From Gymnopilus junonius (taxonomy: Eukaryota; Basidiomycota; Agaricomycetes; Agaricales; Galerinaceae): a DNA stretch of 64,000 nucleotides. Location: assembly GCA_015501075.1 (NCBI GenBank), contig JADNYJ010000013.1, forward strand, positions 372,001-436,000. The letters run 5' to 3'. Positions within the stretch are counted from its first letter, which is position 1, and the number at the start of each line of letters is the position of its first letter. Below are positions 51,892 through 63,036 of this stretch, one piece after another. The position numbers and the translations under genes were made by a program. Below the pieces are notes generated by a model, which worked only from the letters and a program-made list of their open reading frames with translations, made no database searches and was not told where the DNA came from.

Positions 51892-52422
51892 GGCATCCTA
51901 TTTCGTTACTAGGGATATGTCTCCTTCTCAATCTTTTCCGATTCCGATATAATTTGTAGACTCGTCCTCAGTGATGTTCAAATGTTGAACCTTCCGGAGT
52001 ATTTCGCCATAAATTTATGTCAGGATATAGGAACACACCCAAGTACATCATTTAAGCTCTCTTATTTTCTTCGTTCTTTTATTAATGGTGAGGTGAAAAT
52101 TAAGTAATAGCACGCACTCAAAAGTTCTCTTTCTCGGTTAACGGTTCAAACGTTCAAGTATCCCTTGCCTCCTTGATCTAGTTCTCAATACACATCATGA
52201 CGTGCTTATCAAGTGCTTATATTACCACAAAAAGTGCATTATATCCTACGCTTTATTTAATATACATGTTCAGCCTCATAAAATTTGGGAGAATTAACTT
52301 GGAATTGACTTGGAACTGACTAAAACAAGCCGTCATCGATATCTCATCATTAGTTCGCTGACTAAAAATAGCTGCCGGACGCCAGGACCCCTGAAAGTAG
52401 TAGAGACCCACTGATCCAAAAT

Positions 52423-53124
52423 GCGGATAAAAATTGAAGATTTTTCGACGGATGCCCTCAGGTCTATGCGGATAAAAATGGGCCATTTTGACCCAAAATC
52501 CATGATCTGGTCGTGCGGATGAAAATGGGGTCCGGCCAGTCAGCCTGAGTCAGGTGCGGATAAAATTCACGACGCGGACTCGAAAGCCCGACCTCATCTC
52601 AGAGGTCGCAGAACTTACCACCCAGGCTAAGTAAACATGTAGCATGTACGAGCTGACATTGGCTAAGTAAGTAGCAACTAGGTAGTGATATGCATTACGG
52701 AGAATATGAAATTGTGTCCTGCAGTGGCCACCCATTACGTCGGTTGGTGGACTTGAGGTTTCATCTGCAGACATTGCTATCTTCAAAGCACTTCGCAGTA
52801 TGCAAGAAGGGATAGGAAAGGCAATCAAAGTATTTAGTCAACGAAAGAAGTCTTCGAATGCGGATGTTGACATGGACGACGAAGACGAAGATATTGAAGA
52901 AGAATAATTACTTATGCTTATGATACTATGCTAAAGTACTTGCTTTTAATCCACTCGGTCCCTCTGAATCACGGAAAACACGCCAGCGAAGCGGGAAAGA
53001 GAAAAAAAAACGCATATTTAGATTTTTTTTGAGGCCTGACCTACGGTGCGGATAAAAATTGGGTCCAGCTGAGGATTGAGGCCGAAAACGGATAAAAATC
53101 GCCAAAAACTGTGCGGATAAAAAC
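52423..53124 (+). repeat. Two clusters of GCGGATAAAAAT-type motifs
   Basis: Copies start at 52423, 52468, 52515 (GCGGATGAAAAT), 52556, 53048, 53089 (CGGATAAAAAT) and 53113 (GCGGATAAAAAC). All are on the plus strand. The two clusters flank about 480 bp. Direct observation; subterminal repeats of a DNA transposon are one explanation. Confidence 0.7.
52721..52907 (+). CDS. Possible terminal exon fragment with acidic tail
   Basis: After a TCCTGCAG acceptor at about 52720 the frame reads WPPITSVGGLEVSSADIAIF, then a basic KVFSQRKKSS and an acidic DVDMDDEDEDIEEE ending at TAA 52905-52907. No matching upstream exon was found. It may be the last exon of a degraded mobile-element gene. Weak. Confidence 0.25.
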
Positions 53125-53328
53125 CGTGAAATTTGGGCATTTTGGGATCAAGCCTTGGCAGGGAGATAAACAACTACAAATAGCAATCTTTGATCGCAGC
53201 CATTGCGCCTCCCCATAACCACCAGCGCGCGGCAGCTACGTGACATTCTAGTCCCCAAGTTCCTTGATTGTGGATTTCTAACAGGTTGGCTGAAAATTAT
53301 ATGCGCCTGTGACTGATTTACTGCTAAG

Positions 53329-56300
53329 ATGGACCAGATGGATGTCGACCAAATTTCGTCAAGTTCAAAACCGCCTCCTATATCTCCTCCGGCTACTCCC
53401 TCCGAAAAACGCTCGAAGTATATTCTGCCCGATGACGAATTAAATAAGATAACTGAGGATATGAAGAGCTTCTTGAAATTTTTACATCCACGGACCCCCA
53501 ATGGCTCTGACGATTGGCGCCGCCTCAGTGCATTCATTGTCGAACAGCTCACGCTGTTCCTTGAAGCACTGGCTTCTCCAGAACCAAAATCAAGCTAACC
53601 AAGAACCCGGCAGATATTATTAAGTTTGCTAGTCAAGAGGAACTGGAGCAGTGGATTGTCGGCGTGCAGAGTGGCATCGAAAAGAATGACTGGACCACCT
53701 TGATGGGTATGTGCGTTTGGATTGTCAGATTATATCATGCAACTTAATCCTGATGTTAGAACTCCTTCTTGAGCCATCCGTCAAGCCTATCAATACTGGA
53801 TTTGCAAGAGAACGCCATTCGACTGATCCGGAGAGCCAGGGTATGTCTTGCGCCTTGGCCAGAATCTTGTGGCTCTTTCTTACTCACACCGTTTTTAAAT
53901 AGCAATCATGGCATCATGGAAAGCGAAATACGTTGGGACTTCTCCGGACCTATTCGAGCTAGTTTTGGGCGACTACATGCAATTCACGCATCATTATGCC
54001 TTTTGTGTCTCACATTTGCAGTCGTCGGGAACAGGAAAGTCTCGTGTTCACGACGAACTAGCAAAGCGCATATTCTACGTCCCCATGAATCTCGCAGCTG
54101 AGGACACATGTTGTACGTACCTGTGCTTGTTAACCCCCTTGTTTCTCTCACATTTTGGCGTAGCATTCCCACCGCCTGACCCGCAGGTTAAGAAGTGGTT
54201 CGAGATAGAAACGAATTTATCCAGCCCGGTCAATCAACAGGCAGTTCAAAATAGATGCAATGCTTTCCTTCTCGCACTCCTGTACAAAACTCGAGATGAG
54301 CTGGACCAGATCGTTACGGAGCACTTGGCACAATTGAGGGACCTAGAACAAAGAGGGCATACCAAGGAAAATGCGAAGAAACGCGTAACTCTGCTATCTC
54401 GCGAATTCCGCAAGAAAATGGCCGGGGCGGAACGTTTGAAAAAGCACGGGGACTATCGATCAATTTTTATGATGAGGTCTTCAGGCTTGCCGAAGTGTTC
54501 GAAAGAGGCAAAGACGGTAGGTGGATTATACATAACCATTATTTCTGGCATATTAAATCTCGGGGCTCCAGGTAACGAAATGGTCAGAAGCATCGCTCAA
54601 GAGATAGTGGACGTACTCGATCCAACCAGATGTTGTAGAACAGAACCTCTGATGGTAATATGCTGGGATGACGCAAATTTCCTAAATGACCAAATTCCAA
54701 ACGTGCCATGGACTCTCTTCTCCGGACTACGACGAGCGCTTCGCACAATCAGAGACTTTCCCTTCTTTTCCATCTTCGTGACTACTGCCTACAATCTAGA
54801 GTTCGTTCCTCCTCCACCCGCATATGGACCCAGCAGTCGCATAAGTTTCCTTGTCCTAGACCCATATGCCCCTATCACCGAAGTTGGGTTCGACGAGTTT
54901 GCTAGCAAAGTTGACTCGAAGGGTTCGTGGACACTGGCGCAGGTCGCTTCCACATACCACATGGCTCATCTCGGTCGGCCCTTGTGAGTTATGATCTATG
55001 TATTGTCCTATCATCCTTCTAACAAATATGTTTTTTATTGTTATCAGGTTTGCAACTCGGTATGACTGCGGCAGTGACCTGATTAAACAAAGCATTATTA
55101 CTTTTGCACAGGAGAAACTTCTCTGTCGAAAGTTGGTTGGAGATACGTCACTGAGCGATGCTGAATCACTGGCCTGTTTAGCTATTCGCCTCGGTCTAGA
55201 TTTTAAGTCAACTTCGTGGACAGATCGCAGGGCTGAACGTATACAGGTTGAGCGTCATATGCGGCTTTGCCTCTCTGCGACAGCCGGATTCCAGAAAATG
55301 GTGACTATCTCGCCCTCAGAGCCTCTTCTTGCAGAAGCTGCTTATAGTACTATGTCTACCCACCTCGACATGGACCAAGCACCGCAGGCGCTGCTTAGGC
55401 ACTTTGATATGTCGGAAGGGATCTAGGTGATAGCGGGGGAAGTAATCGCAGCTCTTCTTCTTTCGCTCGCTCGCGATAAAGCTACAAGGGACAAGACGCC
55501 TCTTCGTGCAATCGAATCGCCTTCTGCCAACGAACGACAGGACGACAGAGATGGTCAAAGTCGCGTCCTCACTGTGTTAGAGTTCCTTGACGCTCTCCTT
55601 CCGCCAAATACCCATAAAGATGTTAAAATTCAGACACCATTCCGGTTTACTACTGGACACGGTGAAGTGAAGCTCGAGGACGCCTTCGCTAGAGGTCATA
55701 TTTGGTTCAACCACTTTATCAAAATAATGACTATAACATGGTGAACCGGCAGTATCTTTGGAGCCTCATGAGCCGCGGTGCGGCAATCATCTGCCCCAAC
55801 AACCAGCGTAACGTTGATATTGTCATCCCCGATTTTATTCGACAATCACTTGAAGCCTGAATCTATTTCTGCGATCCTCGTACAAGTGAAAAACGACCCT
55901 AGTTGCGCCCACAATGTGCGCACCTCGCTATTCAAGGCAATGGATCCGTTCAGGTTTGGCCTGTTCTCGAAAGGAGACAAACCCGCATTCCCCATCATCC
56001 GTATGGTTTTTGCCCTCGCCTCCCAGATCTCGACTGTTACACGTCCCACGAATCCTGAAGACAGCTCCAGCGGCCAGGCCTCGGCTCACAGGTACACGGC
56101 ATACGATATCTGGGTTGCTGGTACCACGCAAGACTCTTTTGGTGTCATCTCCCAAAATGGACGCAATGTATACAAGGACCTAACTGAACGCACATCCAAG
56201 GTCTCCAATGTTTATGCCTTGCTGGACCAGTCAACAAATTCTGCTGAACAAGTCGAACGGATGGCTAATGCGAGACGGAGGATGCTACCTGGAACATCTA

Positions 56301-56377
56301 CAAACCTTGAACACCAAAAAAACTATGTTTCCTTTGAAAAAGAAATCGAGGTGGAATTGGACGATAATGGTGACTGA
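53329..56377 (+). pseudogene. P-loop NTPase with C-terminal nuclease-like domain (RHS/Crinkler-like family), frame-broken
   Basis: Repetitive Agaricomycete-type gene. The start at 53329 gives MDQMDVDQISSSSKPPP. After introns near 53706 and 53850-53905, exon 53908-54987 carries a Walker A (SSGTGKSR) and a Walker B-like LMVICWDDAN. The 3' part has an aspartate-containing DIVIP strand, then ISAILVQVKN and later FPIIRMVFALAS. An Asp strand followed by a Q-x-K strand fits a restriction-endonuclease-like fold. NTPase plus such a nuclease is the layout described for retrotransposon-hot-spot and Crinkler-type effector proteins. This is my family inference, not a search result. Frame breaks occur at 53586-53589, 55418-55439 (two), about 55724-55727 and 55833-55836, all in homopolymers or next to one. 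It is called a pseudogene as given, but miscounted runs could explain every break. Confidence 0.55.
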
Positions 56378-56614
56378 AGATGTTGGCCGAATACTACTTG
56401 TACTGCCTGTGTGTGTACTATGGTTCTCATTTATTTGAATTGTGGCATTGTATTATTTTTTGGCGTCCTTAATGGCAACTGATAACTCAGTTTTCCCTTT
56501 ATGTATGCAAATTACAGTGATTACTTTTGCTTTGTACGACAGCCTGAAAAAAACAAGAGATAGATAGACAATAAATGTTCAACGACCTTTTTGATACGTA
56601 ATGTATGCCACGTT

Positions 56615-59600
56615 TCAATTACACCACCTCCTCGCATTCTGGAACAACCTGAACCAAGGGCCAACACCACCCCACATTTCTCTTAACTTCGGTGGATACC
56701 AGCTGTTACTCTCCAGCGCGACCACCCGCTCAGGATGAGGCATCAACGCCAACACCCTTCCATCAGGCGTTTGTACCCCTGTAATCCCGCCTGGACTTCC
56801 ATTCGGGTTGAGAGGATAAATTTGAGTAGGTTTGCCTTGCGAATCGACATAGCGCACGGCGACGAGCCCTTCAGCTTCCAGAGAAGTTTGTTGAGAAGCA
56901 CTTCCAAAGGCGGCTCTGCCTTCACCATGGGCAACAGCGACAGGCAACTTGGACCCTGCCATATCAGAAAGGAAGACTGACTTCTTTGTCACTTCGTTCT
57001 CCACGACCTCAACGACACACACCCGCCCTTCAAACCTCTCACTTCGGTTCGGCTTAAACTCTGGCCAGTTCTCCGTGCCGGGTATGATTTCCCTCAGATA
57101 GCTGAGGAACTGGCATCCATTACATACCGCCAATGCGAACGTATCTGCACGCGTGAAGAACTCTGAGAACTCTCTCCTCGCCACGTCATTCAGGAGCGCA
57201 GAATTCGCCCATCCCTTCCCAGCACCAAGAACGTCGCCATAGGAGAATCCACCGCATGCAGCGAACCCCCTGAAATCTGCCAAGTTGACTTGTCCACTGA
57301 GAATATCGGACATATGAACGTCGACAGCGTCGAACCCGGCTGCTGAGAACGACCACGCCATTTCCACTTGTCCATTGACGCCCTGCTCTCGGAGGATAGC
57401 AACCTTGGGACGGATGGAAGTCACGGTGGATGGAATAGGATGGAAGGCGAGGTCGTAGAACAGTCCATTATGATGTATGTCCTCAATCAACGTGTATTCC
57501 TCTTGCGCAGCGACGGCATTGTCACGGATCGATTGCATCTTGAATGACGTCTCGGCCCACATATTCTGCAAATCCGCCCTCTGCGCCTTGTACAGCACCT
57601 CAGATTTGTAGATGATAGAGATTGTCTCGTCTGGTGGTTGAGTGTTGACGCGTCCGATGACATGGATGGAAGTGGATGGGAACCCGGCATTGACGAACGA
57701 AGCAGCCAGTTCGGGTAACTGCACTCGGCGGACTTGAATCACCGCACCAAGCTCTTCATTGAATAGCGCCGCGATGGGGTTATCGATCAGATGTAAGGAG
57801 TCAAGGTTGACCTCCACGCCAGCACGACCTGCAAATGCCATCTCAACGATGGTGGTAAACAGCCCTCCATCTGAGCGATCATGATACGCCAAAACCAACT
57901 CAGGACGCGTAGCCTTGATTTCCTGGCATCCATTGAAGAACGCCTTGAGAATAGCAGGGTCTTCGACATCCGGTGGGGTAGCCCCAATCTCCTTGAACAC
58001 CTGAGCGAGAGCCGACCCGCCCATCCTCTGCTTCCCATTGGCCAAATCAAGGAACACCAATACCGTAGGCTCCTCCAACTCTGTACGAAGTTGAGGGGTC
58101 CAGGTGTTCCTCACATCCTCGACAGGTGCAAAGGCAGTGATGATCAATGAAAGAGGGGCCGTAACCTCTTTCTGCTCCCCACCTTCTTCTCTCCACTTCA
58201 TCGACATCGACATCGAATCCTTGCCCACAGGAATACCCACTCCAAGCTGAGGACACAACTCCATCCCAATGGCATGTACAGCCTCATACAGTGTTGCACC
58301 CTCTCCTTCTCTGGACGCTGCACACATCCAGTTCGCACTGAGTTTGACTTTTCCTAGATCACCAACGTAGGCAGCAACAAGGTTGGTCAATGACTCAGCT
58401 ACTGCCATCCGAGCAGAGGCAGCTGCGCTGAGGAGGGCCAGAGGCGTGCGCTCGCCCATGGCCATGGCTTCTCCGCAGACGACGTCGAATCCATAGGAAG
58501 AGCGCGTAACTGCAACATCTGCAACAGGAACCTGCCATGGTCCTACCATCTGGTCACGCGTCACAAGGCCTGTGATGGTGCGGTCACCGATGGTTATAAG
58601 GAAGGATTTGGAGCCCACAGAAGGGAGGTGGAGGACACGTTCAACAGCGAGAGTAAGAGATTCCGTGATGCTGATAGCGTGAGGAACGAGGGTCGCGAGT
58701 GACGAGTCGAATTCGGCCCTGTCGATGCGTCGTGCGGTGTCCTTCCTCGACATCTTGGGAGGTTTCCCAAACAAAGTGGACATTTTGAGCCTGATCACGT
58801 CCTGCTTGAAAAGACGGTCTGTGACAATCAACTTTTGCTCCTGAGTCGCCTCGCCCACGATTGAGAAAGGACATCTTTCCCTCTTGGCAATGCTGATAAA
58901 CTCCTCCACCCTGTCGACAGCAATCGCCAGCACGTATCGCTCCTGACTCTCATTACACCAAATCTCCATAGGAGACATCGAAAAGTCCGCCACCAACACG
59001 TCCCGAATTTCGAACTTGGCACCTAGGTCCGAATCGTGGACCAGCTCAGGAAGAGCATTGGATAGTCCACCAGCGCCGACGTCGTGGATACTCTCTATGG
59101 GATTGCTCTCTTTCTGACTGACACAGGCATCGATGACTTGTTGACAACGCCTTTGCATCTCCGCGTTATCCCTCTGCACAGAGGCGAAATCCAACTCGGC
59201 CGAACTCGCTCCAGAAACCTGACTTGAAGCCGCTCCGCCTCCCAACCCAATGAGTAGGCCAGGTCCGCCCAACACAACGATTTTTGACCCAGGAGTGATC
59301 GAAGTCTTCTTGGCAAACTGAGGTCGAACGTTTCCATATCCACCAGCGATCATGATAGGCTTGTGATATCCTCTCAATTCCCGCTGTTGGCCGTCACGAG
59401 AGAGAGGAATGCTCTCTGAGAAAGTGCGGAAGTAACCAGTCAATGCAGGTCGGCCAAATTCGTTGTTGAACGCGCTGGCCCCTAAGGGACCTTCAATCAT
59501 GATATCGAAAGCAGATGCTATATGGCCAGGTCGGCCGAAATCGGTTTCCCAAGGTTGTTCAAAGCCGGGGATGAGGAGATTGGATACAGTGAACCCAGCG

Positions 59601-60686
59601 AGACCTGCTTTGGGGCTTCGATCCACGTCCAACGGCACCTTCGTCACGAATTTCTCCTCCTGAACCGGTGGCTGCTCCTGGGTAAGGTGAAACAGCAGTG
59701 GGATGGTTGTGAGTTTCAACCTTGATGAGAATAGGCATGTCTTCATCGACGGCTCCGTAGAGGTGTGCAGAATTGAGATTACGGCTGACGCTGAACCGTG
59801 GAGCAGGATGCCCTTCGAGAACAGCGGCATTGTCAGAATAAGCCGAGATGGTGCCTTTGCCGCTGAGCTTTTCGGTATTACGGATCATCTGGAAGAGTGA
59901 AGAGGGTTGAAGCTCGCCATCGATAGTCCATGACGCGTTAAAGATTTTGTGACGGCAGTGCTCAGAGTTGACCTGAGCAAACATAAACAACTCGGCGTCG
60001 GTAGGATTACGCCTCATCGCATGTTCTCCGGAAATGTAGGCATCTATGAGGTAGTCGATCTCGGGCAGAGCTAGCGCTAGGCCTAATTCGACATTGGCAG
60101 ATACAAGCTTGGCTTTCGCATCCGAAGCAGCAGAGGTAGAAGTTTGGAGGTCGACAATGTGAAGTGGTTTGGGGTCGTGGTGTTGGAATATCTGAGATTC
60201 CTTGGGTGAATAAATTTGGACAATTTGCGTCATGCGATCATGCAGCAGTTGAGAAAACGAAGCGACATCCTCTTCGCTGACAACTTGGCCCTCCGTGGTG
60301 GTAAAAATTACTGCCATGCCGCGTTCGATCCGTTCAATGTGCCCACCAAGGTTGCACAAAGATGCAATATCTGTCGCCTTACTCGACCAAGGAGAGACGG
60401 ACCCCGGCCGAGGCAAGACATAAAGAACATTCTTGCCCTCCTTCAACGCATCCGACGTTCCTGGTAATGTAGTGTCGTCACCATATGCTAACAGTCGATC
60501 CAGCAGAATCCTGAACGGAGACGTGGCACTTTGAAGTTCCTCCTCGCGATCTGTGCTTCTACACTGTACAAGATGAATCCAAACGGCGTCTACGGTGTTG
60601 ATCTTGGGACATCTTTTACGAATATCTCGGGTGATTGGGTCGAGTTTAGGCCGCGATATTGAAGAAGATCCAGAAAGGAGCAGCAT
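56615..60686 (-). CDS. ADE6: Phosphoribosylformylglycinamidine synthase (FGAM synthase, PurL-type)
   Basis: Fourth step of de novo purine synthesis: converts FGAR, ATP and glutamine to FGAM in the cytosol. The start at 60686 gives MLLLSGSSSISRPKLDPITR; the stop is at 56615, without an intron. Seen in order: an N-terminal PurS-like part, the linker motif NSEHCRHKIFNASW, the first synthase half (KVETHNHPTAVSPYPGAATG, HDVGAGGLSNALPEL-type ATP loop), the second half (GIPVGKDSMSMS, YHDRSDGGLF), and a glutaminase domain with nucleophile Cys in AVCNGCQFLSYL and the PHPERV motif. Corrected length about 1356 residues, normal for the eukaryotic fused enzyme. The frame slips once at C4 (plus-strand GGGG, 59612-59615), where CCC would give the conserved GSKPKAGLAGF. 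In such an essential-type gene a sequence error is the simplest reading. Confidence 0.95.
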
Positions 60687-60932
60687 TTCTAAAGCAATAC
60701 AATGTGAATGTATAACTACAGAACATAAAATATGGCATTCTTACCGGCAGAACGCGCTCAACGTCGAACTCGAGCTTTTGCGGGTGGAGGTAACACCCAA
60801 AAAAAAGTTTGAAACGGAGATAAGATTCCAGGCTAATATTAGATAAGTAGACCACGTGCCTCTAATCAAAGCTATATCAGCCAGCAAATCAATCAGGCTG
60901 CAGCACTTTTCTTCTTTCTGAATCTTTTCAAC
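60687..60932. promoter_or_regulatory. Shared promoter region between ADE6 and divergent F-box gene
   Basis: 246 bp separate the two start codons, so both genes must take their 5' control from this region. No clear TATA box for either gene. The ADE6 start could instead lie in a spliced leader, because frame-open sequence continues on the minus strand. Confidence 0.5.
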
Positions 60933-62633
60933 ATGCCATCCGACGGAACACAGACGCCCCAGGAAAATGCCCCGATATCCAAACTGTCCGATGACATTCT
61001 TCATTATATCTTCTCCATAAATACTGACTTGTCGCTCTTTACTCGATGGACCTATTATGGCCTTTACTACCGTCGTCCGGCCAGTCAATCTTCATTTCTT
61101 ACTCTCTTACGTTGTTCACACGTATCTTCTTACTGGAGGAATACGATTTTGCTCTCACCTATTCTATGGGCAGCCGTTTTCGACCTCAGATATCTGCGAA
61201 ATCATGAGTGGATGGAAGAAGTGATCCGCAGGACAGGACAGGCGCCGTTGAGCATTATTGGGGAGGGACGGAACTTCAAAATTTCCGAGAGGGTTTTTCG
61301 ATATTTCGAAGAAAACTGGGAAAGAATTTCTTACATGGATGTTCTTCTGACGAATTTCATCCCTCGCATTTCATCAGATATTTTGGAAGGTCGTGCGCGT
61401 GCCGTTGAACGTGTTTTGTGCCTTTTACAGCGTCCTGCGCCTTTGCTAGAAATATGCTGGTTTGATATCCGGTTTCACTCAGTCCGTCCGGTGACTAGCA
61501 GCGAGCGGATCGACGACAATCTTCCGGACGGGTTCAGATTTTTTAACAACCACGCACCCGCCCTAGTCGAATTCCATTCTCCTATTCTCATTGACCTCAG
61601 AGCCCCGTGGCTCAGCCAACTTCGACATCTTTCCCTTCATGGGCCTCTCGAAACTGCAGACCTTCTTCAAGCTCTTTCGTCTATGCCCGTTTTAGAAATT
61701 CTGGAAGATGAACAGAATTCAATAATTTCGACTCATGGACAAGCTTCACTTCCCACAGTTTGTCTTCCGTCCCTGGAGGAGTGCAAAATCGACTCCCGCG
61801 AACCAAATTCTCGTCCATATTTGGACTTGCTCACTCACATTTCTTCACCCTTCTCTAAAATTTGTCTCAACTTTTCAATAAGAGGTATCCTCGAACCCAC
61901 CGAGCTGTTGAATCGGTATTTTGAACCCCTGGTAGCAATTCTGAAGTCTTTCTCAGTCATTTGCGGCACACATGATGCTACTAGGGTCGGGTTGGACATT
62001 TTCACTGATGAGTTCTACTTCTGGACCGATGACCCCCAAACTGGATTGTCATCCTTTTTCGTTAATCTGCTGATTGGCCGGTTCCCCCAAGACCGTATTG
62101 AAACACTTTTAGCAGCTTTGGTAGAGTCGACCCCCATGCATACCCTCAAATCGCTCCACTTGAATTTTACAATGGAATCTGAACTACGCAATTGTGATAT
62201 ATATAGTCCGATTACGAATTGGTTTTCTTTGGGGCAGGTCAAGATTTTGTCGCTTTCAGGTCAACGGACCCTCGAAATTTTCCAATATTTCCAGTCTAAA
62301 GCTCCTACCCCCATTTTCCCCCACCTTCATACGCTCAACTTGAAACCATGTCCTTTCGGTCCAGATGTTGCGTTGGTCACGAAACTCCTCAATTTGTACA
62401 TTGAGTTACAACGTCCCATCAAAACCTTTATCATTCATATGGGCTCGTATTTTGTCGACCACGACGGGACATGCGTAGACATGCGATGGCTCGAAGCTTT
62501 CAACGGTTTGAAAGTATATTTCAAACTGTATTCCTACGAAAGTGTTTGTGCAACAATCGAGCACATTTGTGGGAGCGGCAACTCTGACCAACTTGCGCGT
62601 ATGACCTTACATCATTTAAATCCACGTTTATGA
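60933..62633 (+). CDS. F-box protein (566 aa, single exon)
   Basis: ATG 60933 encodes MPSDGTQTPQENAPISKLSD then DILHYIFSINTDLSLF, the F-box-like start, and CSHVSSYWRNTILLSPILWAAVF. RRTGQAPLSIIGE and LRR-like strands follow (LSQLRHLSLHGPL, LQALSSMPVLEIL, FPHLHTLNLKPCP). Same family and layout as 21623 and 23486, about 36 kb away; the decayed copy at 63037 is its closest relative. Uninterrupted and apparently intact. Divergent from ADE6. Inferred role: substrate receptor of an SCF ubiquitin ligase. Confidence 0.9.
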   Translation: MPSDGTQTPQENAPISKLSDDILHYIFSINTDLSLFTRWTYYGLYYRRPASQSSFLTLLRCSHVSSYWRNTILLSPILWAAVFDLRYLRNHEWMEEVIRRTGQAPLSIIGEGRNFKISERVFRYFEENWERISYMDVLLTNFIPRISSDILEGRARAVERVLCLLQRPAPLLEICWFDIRFHSVRPVTSSERIDDNLPDGFRFFNNHAPALVEFHSPILIDLRAPWLSQLRHLSLHGPLETADLLQALSSMPVLEILEDEQNSIISTHGQASLPTVCLPSLEECKIDSREPNSRPYLDLLTHISSPFSKICLNFSIRGILEPTELLNRYFEPLVAILKSFSVICGTHDATRVGLDIFTDEFYFWTDDPQTGLSSFFVNLLIGRFPQDRIETLLAALVESTPMHTLKSLHLNFTMESELRNCDIYSPITNWFSLGQVKILSLSGQRTLEIFQYFQSKAPTPIFPHLHTLNLKPCPFGPDVALVTKLLNLYIELQRPIKTFIIHMGSYFVDHDGTCVDMRWLEAFNGLKVYFKLYSYESVCATIEHICGSGNSDQLARMTLHHLNPRL

Positions 62634-63036
62634 TGATGTTGTTCAGCAGTAGTTTTTGTGAACTAGTGATAATTCCGTACAGTCGACAGCGTTTAAGTCT
62701 CTCGAATCAAATTTGAAAGCTATTCCAGAAAAATTCTTTATTTGTTTTTCTGTAATACCGAATTGATCACAATGATGGCCCCATTGGATTGAGGGAACCA
62801 TTCAGCACCTCATTAATCAGGCAGACACGATCGAGAGTAGAGTCTTTGTTTACTCAATTTGTATAGATCTAGAAAGATGTTCCATTTGACATGTGAATTT
62901 GACATGCCAGGGGCTTAAGTAAGTGTCATCTGGGAAGGTGCAGGCCTTGATGCAAAACTTTGATTTCACTCTTTTCCTTGCTGCGTCGAAGTTCGCGTCG
63001 TCCACCGAAACGTAAATACCTTACAAATATAGTCCT
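62634..63036. other. Spacer between F-box gene and F-box relic
   Basis: 3' flank of the intact F-box gene and former promoter of the relic. No gene seen. Confidence 0.45.

Larger units (their letters stand above)
51892..53328. other. Intergenic region with GCGGATAAAAAT clusters
   Basis: No complete gene. It holds seven copies of a GCGGATAAAAAT-type motif in two clusters (52423-52567 and 53048-53124) and, between them, a possible terminal exon with an acidic tail. This looks like remains of a mobile element. Confidence 0.45.
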
